Shown here one piece after another: positions 26,566 to 35,853 of a stretch of DNA of 64,000 nucleotides. The notes beneath the pieces were generated by a model. The model searched no databases, was not told the DNA's origin, and saw only the letters and a list, made by a program, of their open reading frames with translations. This stretch comes from Iamia sp038233075. Its GTDB lineage: Bacteria; Actinomycetota; Acidimicrobiia; Acidimicrobiales; Iamiaceae. The first letter of the stretch is position 1. Every line of letters begins with the position of its first letter. The translations under genes and the position numbers were made by a program. The stretch lies in the NCBI GenBank assembly GCA_038233075.1, contig JBBSMQ010000006.1, positions 62,001 to 126,000 on the forward strand. Reading direction: 5' to 3'.

Positions 26566-27501
26566 GTGAAGGTCCACCTCGACACCGACCTGGGGGGCGA
26601 CCCCGACGACGGCTGTGCCCTGGCCCTGCTGCTCGGCTGGCCCGGGGTCGATCTCGTCGCCGTGACCAGCAACCTCGACCACGGGGGCCGACGGGCCGGG
26701 TGCGCCGAGCACGTCCTCGCCCTCGCCGGGCGGTCCGACGTGGACGTCGTCGCCGGGGCCCCGGTGACCCTCACCGACGGCAGCCGCCACGACCCGACGT
26801 GGGGTGATCAGCGGTACTGGCCGGACCCCGTGGTCACTCGGCCCGCGGCACCCGGTGCGGCCGCGGCCCGCCTGGCGCGCAGCATCGACGAGGGCGCCAC
26901 CGTCGTCACGATCGGCGCCCTCACCAACCTGGCCCTGCTGGAACGGGACCGACCGGGCCTCCTCGACGGCGTGCCGATCGTCGTGATGGGCGGCTGGGTC
27001 GACCCAATCCCGGCCGGGTTCCCCGACTGGGGACCAGAGCGGGACTGGAACCTCCAGTGCGACACCGAGGCGGCGGCGATCGTCCTGGCCAGCGGGGCCG
27101 AGCTCACCCTGGTGCCCATGCCCGCCACCATCGGGGTCACCCTGCGGGAACCGGACCTGCCCCGACTCCGAGCCGCCGGCCCCCTCGGCGCCCTCCTGGC
27201 CCGGCAATCCGAGATGTGGGCGGTGGACCGGGACATGGCCGCGCTGGGCCGCGACCACGAGGCTCTGCCCGACGACCTCGTCAACTTCCACTGGGACCCT
27301 GTGACCTGCGCCGTCGCCGTGGGGTGGACGGGCACCGAGCGTTCGAGGACCCGTGCCCACGTCGCGGTCGACCCCGCCGGCGTCCTCCGGTTCGAGGCCG
27401 ACCCCGCCGGCCGGCTGCTGCGCCACGTTGTCGGCGTCGACGCCGACACCTTCACCGACGTGTGGCTGGGGTGCGTCGAGAGCCTGGCTCGGGTCCGATG
27501 A
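26566..27501 (+). CDS. Nucleoside hydrolase (inosine-uridine-preferring type)
   Basis: A 311-residue protein that should hydrolyse the N-glycosidic bond of ribonucleosides. The Ca2+-binding cluster HLDTDLGGDPDDG opens the protein, and further conserved points are TIGALTNLALL and WNLQCDTEAA. The distal active-site His expected near the C-terminus is not obvious to me. A GTG at 26566 is used because the nearby ATG at 26553 is out of frame. It lies 29 bp after the SDR gene, so both may be one unit. Confidence 0.85.
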   Translation: MKVHLDTDLGGDPDDGCALALLLGWPGVDLVAVTSNLDHGGRRAGCAEHVLALAGRSDVDVVAGAPVTLTDGSRHDPTWGDQRYWPDPVVTRPAAPGAAAARLARSIDEGATVVTIGALTNLALLERDRPGLLDGVPIVVMGGWVDPIPAGFPDWGPERDWNLQCDTEAAAIVLASGAELTLVPMPATIGVTLREPDLPRLRAAGPLGALLARQSEMWAVDRDMAALGRDHEALPDDLVNFHWDPVTCAVAVGWTGTERSRTRAHVAVDPAGVLRFEADPAGRLLRHVVGVDADTFTDVWLGCVESLARVR

Positions 27502-27502
27502 G

Positions 27503-28915
27503 TCAGTAGGCCCGGGCGACGGTGGCCACGGCCCCGGGCTGGTCATCGCTGGTGGCCACCTCGCCGTCGGGACCCTGCAAGCAGCGAACGGTGACGGCCT
27601 CGGCCTTGAGGGCTGTCAGGCCCTCCTCGCCCACCTGCTCCCACGAGATGCGGGCGAACCCGGCGCGCGCCGCCTCCAGGGCCTCGCCCACCGACGCCAC
27701 GTCCGCAGTGGCGTCGTCGCGTCGGCTGCGGGCGCCATCGAGCATCGCACCCTGGATCTCCTCCAGCAGGCTCACGACGTGGTCGACCAGGCCACTGAGC
27801 CCGACGGCCGTCTTCTCGCTCCGGTCGCGCCGGACCACGGTGGCCTGCTCGTCGGCGAGGTCGCGCGGGCCCAGCTCGATGCGCACGGGCACGCCCTTGA
27901 GCTCCCACCCCGTGGCGCGGCGTCCGAAGCCGACATCGGTGTGGTCGTCGAGGGTGACCCGGACCCCGGCGGTGCGCAGGGCCTCGGCCACCAGGTGCGC
28001 GCGCTCGCCCACGCCGTCGCCGTCGCGCACCACGAGGAGGGCGACCTGGGTCGGAGCGACGCGCGGGGGCAGGCGGAGCCCGGCATCGTCGCCGTGGCCC
28101 ATGATCAGCCCGCCCATCATCCGGGTGGAGACCCCCCAGGAGGTGGTCCAGGCCAGCTGCTCGGTGGCCTGGTCGTCCTGGTAGCGGATGTCGAAGGCCC
28201 GGGCGAAGTTCTGGCCCAGCTCGTGGCTGGTGCCCATCTGCAGGGCCTTGCCGTCGCCCATCATGGCCTCGGTGGTCATCGTGTTGGTCGCTCCGGGGAA
28301 CCGCTCGTCGGGCGTCTTGCGCCCCACCACCACCGGGAGGGCGAGGACCGACACCATGAAGTCCTCGTAGACGTCGCGCAGGATGCGGTGGGCGTAGGCC
28401 GCGGCATCGGCCTCGTCGACGTGGGCGGTGTGGCCCTCTTGCCACAGGAACTCGGTGCTGCGCAGGAAGAGACGGGGCCGCAGCTCCCAGCGCACGACGT
28501 TGGCCCACTGGTTCAGGAGCATGGGCAGGTCGCGGTAGGAGCTGATCCACCGCGCCATGGACTCGCCGAACAGCGTCTCGGAGGTGGGCCGGACGACCAG
28601 GGGCTCGTCCAGCTCCTTGCCCCCGCCGTGGGTGACGACCGCCAGCTCGGGGGCGAAACCCTCGACGTGGTCGGCCTCGCGGGTGAGGTAGCTCTGGGGG
28701 ATGAACAGGGGGAGCGCGACGTTCTCGGCGCCCGCCGCCTTGATGCGGGCATCGACCTCGGCGACCATCCGCTCCCAGATGGCGTAGCCGTAGGGGCGGA
28801 TGATCTGGGTGCCCCGCGCCGGGCCGTTGTCGGCCAGCTCCGCCTTGGCGACGACGTCCTGGTACCACCGGGGGAAGTCGTCGGCCTGGGGGGTGAGGAC
28901 GGGCTGTCGGGCCAT
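27503..28915 (-). CDS. proS: Prolyl-tRNA synthetase (short, type 3)
   Basis: A 470-residue class II aminoacyl-tRNA synthetase of the compact archaeal/eukaryote-like ProS type, without the bacterial editing insertion. Class II motifs include VVRPTSETLFGESMARW, RWELRPRLFLRSTEFLWQ (motif 2) and GGLIMGHGDDAGLRLPP (motif 3), and the chain ends in ARAY. TACGAT at 28929-28924, eight bases before the ATG, suggests a leaderless transcript. It converges with the nucleoside hydrolase with only one base between the stops. Confidence 0.95.
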   Translation of the reverse strand: MARQPVLTPQADDFPRWYQDVVAKAELADNGPARGTQIIRPYGYAIWERMVAEVDARIKAAGAENVALPLFIPQSYLTREADHVEGFAPELAVVTHGGGKELDEPLVVRPTSETLFGESMARWISSYRDLPMLLNQWANVVRWELRPRLFLRSTEFLWQEGHTAHVDEADAAAYAHRILRDVYEDFMVSVLALPVVVGRKTPDERFPGATNTMTTEAMMGDGKALQMGTSHELGQNFARAFDIRYQDDQATEQLAWTTSWGVSTRMMGGLIMGHGDDAGLRLPPRVAPTQVALLVVRDGDGVGERAHLVAEALRTAGVRVTLDDHTDVGFGRRATGWELKGVPVRIELGPRDLADEQATVVRRDRSEKTAVGLSGLVDHVVSLLEEIQGAMLDGARSRRDDATADVASVGEALEAARAGFARISWEQVGEEGLTALKAEAVTVRCLQGPDGEVATSDDQPGAVATVARAY

Positions 28916-29109
28916 GGTCGTCGATCGTAGGTTGCCCTCACCGCGACCGGGCTTCCCGTTCCCCCTCGTCTTGCCCGCCGAGGTGGTCGACACCACCCTC
29001 GACGTGGTCGCGTCCACCGGGGTCCGACCCCGCCGATGTCGACCAGCTCGGCCTCGGGCCTCCAGGCCGGAAGGCAAACACCTGTACCCATCCGCTAGAC
29101 TGACGGGTG

Positions 29110-29394
29110 ATGGAGGCTCCCACGATGCCCTTCCAGCCCTCGCTGCTCGCCGACGGTCACGCCGCTCCGACAGCCCACCTGGCCACGGCGCAGCGCCGGG
29201 ACCTGGGGCAAGGGGCGTGGATCGACCACCTGCCCGGTTGGCTGGGCGGGGCCGATGCTCTGTTCACCTCCTTGCTGCACGACACGCCGTGGCAGCGGCA
29301 CCTGCCAGCACACCTGGCAGCACTGCGTCCCCAAGGTGGCCCGGGCCGGGCCCCGCATGAGCGCCACGTTCCGGCGGCGTCTCCACCCCCCTGA
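29110..29394 (+). pseudogene. AlkB-like DNA dioxygenase, internally deleted
   Basis: The frame starts as an actinobacterial AlkB N-terminus (MPFQPSLL, GAWIDHLPGWL, ADALFTSLLHDTPW), then changes. Immediately after, in the +1 frame, comes GTCQHTWQHCVPKVARAGPR, then MSATFR, which resembles the far C-terminus of the same family with the last Arg of the RxxxxxR motif. The central 100 or so residues, including the HxD...H iron ligands, are gone, and the ends are joined out of frame near 29295. TAGACT (29096-29101) is a leaderless -10 box. No functional repair dioxygenase is possible from this copy. Confidence 0.72.
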
Positions 29395-29505
29395 CACACC
29401 CCACGGGCCGAAAGCCGACCGATCACCGACGCGACCGGGGCGATCGTCGGCGGCCATGGCCCCTCGCGCCGGCACCGGAACGTCCACCGTGCATGCTGGG
29501 AGCCC

Positions 29506-29928
29506 ATGGTCATGCCCGATCCCTCCTCTGCCCGTCCCCCCGAGAGGGGCAGCCTCGATGCTCGCCGGGACCGCCTCCACGCTGCCGCCTACGACGCCGA
29601 GCGCAGCACCGGGACCCGCGAGCGGACCCCGGAGCAGGCGGAGCGCAGCCTCATCGTGCGCATCGCGGTGATCACCCTGGGCTCGCTCATCACCCTGGCG
29701 GGCCTGGCGATGCTCGTCCTGCCGGGGCCGGGCATCGTCGTCCTCATCGCCGGGCTGGGAGTGCTGTCCACCGAGGTGGCGTGGGCCGAGCGCCTGCTGG
29801 CCTACGCCAAGCGCAAGGCGCACGTCGACAAGGTCACGGCCCAGGCTCCGTGGATCAAGCCGGTGGCCGCCGCCGTTGCCGTCGTGGCCATTGTGGTGTC
29901 GGTCGCCTACGCCATCCGCTGGCGCTAG
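29506..29928 (+). CDS. PGPGW-type small membrane protein
   Basis: A 140-residue protein with a charged N-terminus and two transmembrane stretches: IAVITLGSLITLAGLAMLVLP (about 52-72, followed by GPGIVVLIAGLG) and a C-terminal AAAVAVVAIVVSVAYAI. The LPGPG motif and the helix STEVAWAERLLAYAK are hallmarks of the actinobacterial TIGR02611/PGPGW family, whose function is unknown. It faces the dprE1 operon across a hairpin-containing gap. Confidence 0.8.
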   Translation: MVMPDPSSARPPERGSLDARRDRLHAAAYDAERSTGTRERTPEQAERSLIVRIAVITLGSLITLAGLAMLVLPGPGIVVLIAGLGVLSTEVAWAERLLAYAKRKAHVDKVTAQAPWIKPVAAAVAVVAIVVSVAYAIRWR

Positions 29929-29937
29929 CGCGCCGAG

Positions 29938-29989
29938 CCGTTCTGGTCACCCACAGCGCCCTCGAGGGCGTCCTCACCGACCAGAACGG
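29938..29989. terminator. Long inverted repeat, probable bidirectional terminator
   Basis: CCGTTCTGGTC (29938-29948) and GACCAGAACGG (29979-29989) are perfect 11-bp arms. The 30-nt loop itself contains the palindrome GCCCTCGAGGGC (29958-29969). It fills the gap between the convergent PGPGW gene and dprE1, which favours a terminator role, though no T-run is present. Confidence 0.6.
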
Positions 29990-30000
29990 CCACTGGTCGC

Positions 30001-31350
30001 TCAGCACAGGCCGAGGCGGCGGCCCAGGTCGCTCTGGAGCACCCCGTGGGGGTCGACCCGGTCGCGCACGGCCCGCCACTCCCCCAGCCGCGGGTACATG
30101 ACCTCCAGCAGCTCGGGCCGCAGACGGGCATCCTTGGCGAGGTAGACGCGGCCCCCCGCCTCGGCCACCCGGTCGTCGAGGCGCTCGAGCAGCGGGCCCA
30201 GGCCCTCGACCGACGCCGGGATGTCCAGTGACAGCGTCCACCCCGCGATCGGGAACGACAGCGGCCCGGGGTTGCCGGGGCCGAACCGCTTCAACACACC
30301 GATCAGGGTGGGGACCCGCTGGGCCGCGACCGCAGCGGCGACCGATCGCAGCGCCTCCTCGGCACCGAAGGGCACCGCGACCTGCCACTGGAGGAAGCCC
30401 CGGGGCCCGTAGAGGCGGTTCCAGTCGGTCACCCCGTCGAGCGGGTGGAAGAAGCGGCTGATGGACTGGACCTCGCCCCGTCGACGCTGGGGGGCGCGCC
30501 GGAACCAGGCCTCGTTGAAGGCCTGGATCCGCCACCGGTTCAAGAGGCGCGACGGCACCACCGGCGGCACGGTGACCAGGGGCTGGGGATCGAAGTGGTG
30601 GGGATCGCGCCGCTGCGCCGGTGAGAGCTCGTCGGCGTGCGCGAAGCGGCCCCGGGTGATGACCGAACGCCCCACCCGGCCCCGCGCCGGCAGGAGGTCG
30701 ACCCAGGCCACGGTGTACTCGTAGGTGGAATCCCCCTCGGTCAACAGCGCCATGCAGGAGTCGAGGTCGTCGGTGCGGTCGGTGTCGACCAGGGTCCGGC
30801 TGGTGGCGATGGGCGTGAGGGCGACGGTGGCGTCCAGGATCACCCCGGTGAGACCCATGCCCCCGGCGGTGGCCCAGAACAGGTCCGGATCGCGATCGGG
30901 GCCGACCTCGACGGTGCCGGTGGGGGTGGCCAGTCGCAACGACGAGACGTGCTGGCACCACGATCCGGCCCGGTGGTGGTTCTTGCCGTGGATGTCCGAG
31001 GCCACCGCGCCCCCGACGGTGACGTGGCGGGTGCCGGGGCTCACGGGCACGAACCAGCCGCGGGGCACCAGCGCCCGCATGAGGTGGTCGAGGCTGGCAC
31101 CGGCGGCGACGGTGAGCACGCCGGAGTCGGGGTCGAAGGCGGCGACATCGTCGATCATGGTGGCGTCGACCACCGAACCGCCTGCGTTCTGGGCCGCGTC
31201 GCCGTAGCTGCGTCCCAGGCCCCGGGCCAGGATGCCGCGGGCCGGGGGCCGGGCCAGCGCGCCGACGACCTCGGCGTTGGTCACCGGGGTGAGCACCTCG
31301 GCGGCCGAGGGCGACGTGCGACCCCAGCCGGTCAGCTCCTGGCGGCTCAT
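30001..31350 (-). CDS. dprE1: Decaprenylphosphoryl-beta-D-ribose oxidase DprE1
   Basis: A 449-residue FAD-dependent oxidase that oxidises decaprenylphosphoryl ribose at C2', the first half of epimerisation to decaprenylphosphoryl arabinose. FAD-binding segments are LGRSYGDAA and ASDIHGKNHHRAGSW (with the His that contacts FAD). By alignment from the C-terminus, the benzothiazinone-target Cys387 of M. tuberculosis corresponds to Ser374 (GWTLSLDI; codon 30231-30229). It overlaps the ubiA-like gene by four bases (ATGA). Likely membrane-associated, periplasm-facing. Confidence 0.93.
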   Translation of the reverse strand: MSRQELTGWGRTSPSAAEVLTPVTNAEVVGALARPPARGILARGLGRSYGDAAQNAGGSVVDATMIDDVAAFDPDSGVLTVAAGASLDHLMRALVPRGWFVPVSPGTRHVTVGGAVASDIHGKNHHRAGSWCQHVSSLRLATPTGTVEVGPDRDPDLFWATAGGMGLTGVILDATVALTPIATSRTLVDTDRTDDLDSCMALLTEGDSTYEYTVAWVDLLPARGRVGRSVITRGRFAHADELSPAQRRDPHHFDPQPLVTVPPVVPSRLLNRWRIQAFNEAWFRRAPQRRRGEVQSISRFFHPLDGVTDWNRLYGPRGFLQWQVAVPFGAEEALRSVAAAVAAQRVPTLIGVLKRFGPGNPGPLSFPIAGWTLSLDIPASVEGLGPLLERLDDRVAEAGGRVYLAKDARLRPELLEVMYPRLGEWRAVRDRVDPHGVLQSDLGRRLGLC

Positions 31351-32258
31351 GCGACCAGCACGCCCAACCCGAAGAGCACAGCCCAGCACAGGCTGGCACC
31401 GAGGAGCATGTGGTCGCGGAGCACGACGTCCTCGGGGGCGCCGCCCTCGCCCGCCTCGAGGAGCTGGGCGTAGCGAAGCACAGCGACGGTGAAGGGCACG
31501 ATCGACATCTGGTACCAGGGGATGCTGACCTCGAGCAGGTCGGCCCGCTCGAAGGCCCACAGGCAGTAGGCCACCAGCACGACCCCCGAGCTGACCGAGC
31601 GCAGGTAGGCCAGGAAGCCCGGTGTGTAGCCCTCGAGCACCCGCCGGGTCGTGCCCGCCTCGGCGCCCATGGTCACCACCTCGGCGTGGCGCTTGCCCAC
31701 GGCCATGAACAGCGACCCGAAGGAGGTGACGATGAAGAACCAGTTGGAGATGGGGACGTCGGCCGCCACGCCACCGGCCACCGCCCGCAGCACGAAGCCC
31801 GAGGCCAGGGTGACCACATCGAGCACCACCACGTGCTTCAGCAACGCCGAGTACGAGGTGGTCAGCACCATGTAGGCGACGACGGTGAGGGCGAGGGGCC
31901 AGCGCACGGCCAGGCCCAGCCCCACCGCGACCAGGGCCATCACCGCCGCCGCGCCCAGCGCGACGGGAACGGCGAGCTCTCCGGCGGCGATGGGCCGGAA
32001 CCGCTTGGTGGCGTGGCGGCGGTCGGCCTCCACGTCCGAGGCGTCGTTGAGGAGGTAGGTGGCGCTGGCCGCCAGGCAGAAGGCGACGAAGGCCGCGAGG
32101 GTGGCCACCAGCGATTCCGGATCGCCCAGCACCCCGGCGGCGCCGGGAGCGGCCAGCACCAGCAGGTTCTTGACCCACTGCTTGGGCCGACAGGCGACCA
32201 GCAGGGCGACGGGCGGGCTGCGGCGCGTGGGGGAGGCGGCGGCGACCCCGTCGGTCAC
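31347..32258 (-). CDS. ubiA: UbiA-family decaprenyl-phosphate phosphoribosyltransferase
   Basis: A 303-residue polytopic membrane prenyltransferase-fold enzyme. The Mg-diphosphate motif NDASDVEADR and the family's CRPKQWVKNLLV start are present, with about nine hydrophobic helices. Between dprE2 and dprE1 it should be the Rv3806c-type enzyme that attaches phosphoribose to decaprenyl phosphate. The GTG start overlaps the dprE2 stop (GTGA), and its stop overlaps dprE1. A separate phosphatase is not seen nearby. Confidence 0.93.
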   Translation of the reverse strand: MTDGVAAASPTRRSPPVALLVACRPKQWVKNLLVLAAPGAAGVLGDPESLVATLAAFVAFCLAASATYLLNDASDVEADRRHATKRFRPIAAGELAVPVALGAAAVMALVAVGLGLAVRWPLALTVVAYMVLTTSYSALLKHVVVLDVVTLASGFVLRAVAGGVAADVPISNWFFIVTSFGSLFMAVGKRHAEVVTMGAEAGTTRRVLEGYTPGFLAYLRSVSSGVVLVAYCLWAFERADLLEVSIPWYQMSIVPFTVAVLRYAQLLEAGEGGAPEDVVLRDHMLLGASLCWAVLFGLGVLVA

Positions 32259-33013
32259 CGGTCTGCCAACCTCCGCCACAGAGGGGTCGGAGCGAACCGC
32301 AGGACGCCGAACACGGCCTGCAGGATCGGGGGCGACCACACCGTCGCGCGGTCCCGCCGGAGGCCGGTGACGACATCTCGGGCCACGGCCTCGGGGGTGG
32401 TGGCGAACGGGGCCGGTTCCATGCCCTCGGTCATGCGGGTGGTCACGAACCCGGGCCGCACGACCATCACGCTCGCCCCGCTGCCCGCCAGGGAGTCGCC
32501 CAGGCCGTGGGCGAAGCCGTCGAGGCCGGCCTTGGTCGAGCCGTACACGAAGTTGTCGCGACGGGTCCGCACCCCGGCCACCGATGAGAGCACGACCAGC
32601 GTGCCGTGACCCTGGGCCCGGAGGCGCTCGGCCACCACCAGGCCGGCGGACACGGCGCCGGTGTAGTTGATCGTGACGGCCTCGACGGCTGAGGTGGGGT
32701 CGGCCTCGAAGGCCTCCTGATCGCCGAGCACGCCGAAGGCCAGGAGGACCAGGTCGATGTCGCCGGAGTCGAAGACCTCGCCGAGGACCTTCTCGTGGGT
32801 GTCGGTGGCGACGGCGTCGAAGGCGGCCACCTCCACGGTGACCGGGCCCGATCGGAACCGGTCGGCGGCGGCGTCGAGCCGGGTCGAGGGGCGACCGGCG
32901 AGCACCACCCGCCGGCAACGGTCGGCGACGAGCAGATCGACGGTGGCCGCCGCGATCTCCGAGGTGCCCCCCAGCACCAGCACGGACTGCACACCGCCCG
33001 TGGCGTCACGCAT
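32255..33013 (-). CDS. dprE2: Decaprenylphosphoryl-2-keto-ribose reductase DprE2
   Basis: A 252-residue SDR that reduces the keto intermediate made by DprE1 with NADH, giving decaprenylphosphoryl-D-arabinose. LVLGGTSEIAAA (cofactor loop), DLVLLAFGVLGD, INYTGAVSAG, SSVAG, FVYGSTKAGLDG (YxxxK) and VVRPGFVTTRM match the family closely. The ATG at 33013 aligns with mycobacterial DprE2; an upstream in-frame ATG at 33076 with a -10-like TATCGT (33102-33097) is an alternative. First gene of the three-gene operon. Confidence 0.92.
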   Translation of the reverse strand: MRDATGGVQSVLVLGGTSEIAAATVDLLVADRCRRVVLAGRPSTRLDAAADRFRSGPVTVEVAAFDAVATDTHEKVLGEVFDSGDIDLVLLAFGVLGDQEAFEADPTSAVEAVTINYTGAVSAGLVVAERLRAQGHGTLVVLSSVAGVRTRRDNFVYGSTKAGLDGFAHGLGDSLAGSGASVMVVRPGFVTTRMTEGMEPAPFATTPEAVARDVVTGLRRDRATVWSPPILQAVFGVLRFAPTPLWRRLADR

Positions 33014-33239
33014 GGTGCCACCGGGCGCGCGCCACTGCTGCCGCTGCGGCCCTCGCGCCGCGACGATCGGCGACACCAGGGCTCCTCACGCCGACGACGA
33101 TAGTGGTCGCCCCTGCGGCGGGAGCAACAGGGCCCCTAGGACCTGCGCGCATAGGACCGGGTCGCGCCGGAGATCTCTTCGGCTGCGCCGAGGTGTGGGC
33201 CCGTGCTTGCTGGGTCGCCTCGCCTATCGGCTCGGCTCC

Positions 33240-34478
33240 TTAGCGCTCCATCTTCTGGATGAGCTCGACGCGCTGCTCGCTGGAGTTGACGTCGTCGCCC
33301 TGCTCGCGGAGCAGGCGGGCCCGGTCGCGCTCCGCCTCGCGGGTGGCCACGGTGGTGTCGGCCCGGTCGAGGGCGGCCTCGACGCCGTGCTCGACGATGA
33401 AGTCGGCCCACTCGACCAGGGCTCCCACCATCTCGGCCTCGGGGACGACGGCGACGTTGCGGCCCTTCACGAAGAGATGGCCCCGCTTGTTGCCCGCGGC
33501 GATGCCGATGTCGGCGTCCTTGGCCTCGCCGGGCCCGTTGACGACACAGCCCATCACCGCCACCTGGAGGGGGATCTCCCTGTCGGCGAACGCGTCCTGG
33601 GCCTGGCGGGCCACCTCGATCACGTCGATCTCGGCCCGTCCGCAGCTGGGGCAGGCGATGAGGTCGACGTTGGTGCGGTCGCGGAGCCCGAGCGCCTCGA
33701 GCAGCATGCGACCGGCCTTGGCCTCCTCCACGGGGTCGGCGGTGAGCGAGTAGCGGATGGTGTCGCCGATGCCCTCGGCCAGGAGGGTGCCGATGCCGGC
33801 GGTGGACTTCACCAGGCCACCGGGCAGGGGGCCCGCTTCGGTGACGCCCAGGTGGAGGGGTGCGTCGGTCTCCTCCGACAGCAGGCGGTAGGCGTCGATC
33901 ATGAGCGGCACACTGGAGGCCTTGACGGAGATCTTGACGTCATCGAACCCGACGTCGTCGAAGTGGGCCATCTCGATCCGGGCCGACTCGACCATGGCCG
34001 CGGGCGTGACCTCCTTGCCGTACTTCGTGTAGAGGTCGGGGTCGAGGGAGCCGCCGTTGACACCGATGCGGATGGGCACGCCACGGTCGCGGGCCTCGGA
34101 GGCCACCGCCTTGATGTGGGCCGGCTTGCGGATGTTGCCGGGGTTGAGCCGCAGGCAGGCGACACCGGCTTCCAGGGCGGCCAGGCCCATGCGGTGGTTG
34201 TGGTGGATGTCGGCCACCAGCGGCACCGGCGAGCGGGGCACGATGCGGGCCAGACCGGCGGCGGCCTCGGCGTCGTTGCAGGTGCAGCGGACGATGTCGG
34301 CTCCGGCCGCGGCCAGGGCGTAGATCTGCTGGAGGGTGCCGTCGACATCCGCGGTCTTGGTGGTGGTCATCGACTGCACCGACACCGGGGCCCCTCCCCC
34401 GACGGTGACGGGGTTGCGGCTGTGGGCCAGCGTGACGGCCCGGGTGGCGCGACGGTCGGCGGTGGAGCGGACCTGCAT
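33240..34478 (-). CDS. ispG: (E)-4-hydroxy-3-methylbut-2-enyl-diphosphate synthase IspG
   Basis: A 412-residue 4Fe-4S enzyme of the MEP isoprenoid pathway. The TIM-barrel part carries VSVQSMTTTKTADVDGT, IVRCTCNDAEAA and RLNPGNI. The cluster cysteines are in IACPSCGRAEIDV and VMGCVVNGPGEAKDADIG. A charged C-terminal extension of about 40 residues follows. The ATG overlaps the rseP stop by one base (TGATG). dxr, two genes upstream, acts in the same pathway. Confidence 0.96.
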   Translation of the reverse strand: MQVRSTADRRATRAVTLAHSRNPVTVGGGAPVSVQSMTTTKTADVDGTLQQIYALAAAGADIVRCTCNDAEAAAGLARIVPRSPVPLVADIHHNHRMGLAALEAGVACLRLNPGNIRKPAHIKAVASEARDRGVPIRIGVNGGSLDPDLYTKYGKEVTPAAMVESARIEMAHFDDVGFDDVKISVKASSVPLMIDAYRLLSEETDAPLHLGVTEAGPLPGGLVKSTAGIGTLLAEGIGDTIRYSLTADPVEEAKAGRMLLEALGLRDRTNVDLIACPSCGRAEIDVIEVARQAQDAFADREIPLQVAVMGCVVNGPGEAKDADIGIAAGNKRGHLFVKGRNVAVVPEAEMVGALVEWADFIVEHGVEAALDRADTTVATREAERDRARLLREQGDDVNSSEQRVELIQKMER

Positions 34479-35836
34479 CAGCCCACGTCGAGCGGGTTGC
34501 GGATGTCGAGGTAGAGCGTCGAGATGAAGATCACGCCCAGCACCGCGACCACGGCGTAGGTGAGCGGGAGCAGCTTGGCCACATCGGCCAGGTAGCGCTG
34601 CGAGAGGCCCTTGCGCTTCTCCTGCACCTTCTCGTAGATGGCGATGGCCACGTGGCCACCGTCGAAGGGCAGCAGCGGCACCAGGTTGAACAGGCCGATG
34701 AACACGTTGATCAGGGCGAAGAGGAAGGCCAGCGCGGCCCATCCGCCGCCCTGTCCGGCGTCGACACCGATGCGGAACACACCGAGCAACGACAGGAGGC
34801 GGTTCTCGCCGTCGTCGCTGCTCTCGGCCGACGCCTGCCCCGACGAGGACGAGGACGAGTCGCCGGCATCGGCGGTGCTGCGGTCCGACGCGCCGGCGTC
34901 GGCCACCTGGCCCCCGAAGTCGGCGATGCCACTGGGCGTGAACAGCCGGCCCAGGGCGCCCACCGACTGGGTGGTGACGTGGCCGAACTCCTGGAAGGTG
35001 GCGGGCACGGCCGCCACCGGACCCAGCTTCTCGACGGGGATCTCCGGGCCCACGCCGAGGAACCCGACCCCGGGTCGCTCGGGGTTCTCGCCCAGGGTGG
35101 CATCGAGGTCCCGGGTGGTGCCGTCGCGGACGACGGTGAGGGTGACGGCCTGGTCGGGTCGGTCCTCCACCGCGGCGCGCAGGTCGTCGAAGGTGGGGAC
35201 GGGCTGGCCGTCGATGGCGACGATGTCGTCGCCCTCCGCCAGGCCGGCGGCCTGGGCGGCCGAGCCCTCGGTGATGGCGGCGACCCGCCACCCCTCCTCG
35301 GACGGGTTGAGCGAACCGCCCGGCAGCCCGAAGCCGACCAGCAGGCCGTAGATGAGCACCAGGGCCAGGATGAAGTGCATGGTGGAACCGGCCACTGCCA
35401 CCCCGAAGCGCTGCCAGAACGGCTTCTGGCGGTAGGTGCGGGCCTCGTCGGCCGCGTCGACCTCCTCGATGTCGTGCATCCCGAGGATCTTCACGTAGGC
35501 CCCGGCCGGCACCAGCTTGATGCCGTACTCGGTCTCCCCCCGTCGTACCGACCAGATCCGGGGCCCGAAGCCGAGGAAGAACTCGGTGCACTTCATCCCG
35601 GCCCGCTTGGCCATGACGAAGTGCCCCAGCTCGTGGAGGGTGATCATCACGACGATGCCCATCACCATCGCCAGGCCGTAGATGCCGGTGGCGGTGGTGA
35701 GCCACACCAGCAGGGCCACCAGCCCGGCCAGCCGGGCCCACTGGCCCGCGGTCATGGGACCGTCCGCCGGCCCCGTGGGGGCGTGGGCGGACGCCGGGTC
35801 CGTGGGGGTCGTGATGGGGTGCTGGTCGAGGGACAC
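34478..35836 (-). CDS. rseP: RIP/site-2 metalloprotease RseP
   Basis: A 452-residue membrane zinc protease. HELGH in the first helix (about residue 88), a PDZ domain (GDDIVAIDGQPVPTFDDLR, about 220-275) and the second zinc ligand region NLVPLLPFDGGH are present. Between the PDZ and the distal core lies a Ser/Asp-rich insertion of about 40 residues. It likely cleaves anti-sigma factors or signal-peptide remnants. It sits between dxr and ispG, the usual actinobacterial arrangement. Confidence 0.94.
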   Translation of the reverse strand: MSLDQHPITTPTDPASAHAPTGPADGPMTAGQWARLAGLVALLVWLTTATGIYGLAMVMGIVVMITLHELGHFVMAKRAGMKCTEFFLGFGPRIWSVRRGETEYGIKLVPAGAYVKILGMHDIEEVDAADEARTYRQKPFWQRFGVAVAGSTMHFILALVLIYGLLVGFGLPGGSLNPSEEGWRVAAITEGSAAQAAGLAEGDDIVAIDGQPVPTFDDLRAAVEDRPDQAVTLTVVRDGTTRDLDATLGENPERPGVGFLGVGPEIPVEKLGPVAAVPATFQEFGHVTTQSVGALGRLFTPSGIADFGGQVADAGASDRSTADAGDSSSSSSGQASAESSDDGENRLLSLLGVFRIGVDAGQGGGWAALAFLFALINVFIGLFNLVPLLPFDGGHVAIAIYEKVQEKRKGLSQRYLADVAKLLPLTYAVVAVLGVIFISTLYLDIRNPLDVG

Positions 35837-35853
35837 CGCGGGGCTCCTGTTGC

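Noticed and set aside
28916..29109. Possible T-box leader upstream of proS (GGGTGG-like segment on the minus strand)
   Set aside because: The segment lacks the GGNACCGCG antiterminator core and a Stem I, and a leaderless -10 box eight bases before the proS ATG makes a long leader unlikely.
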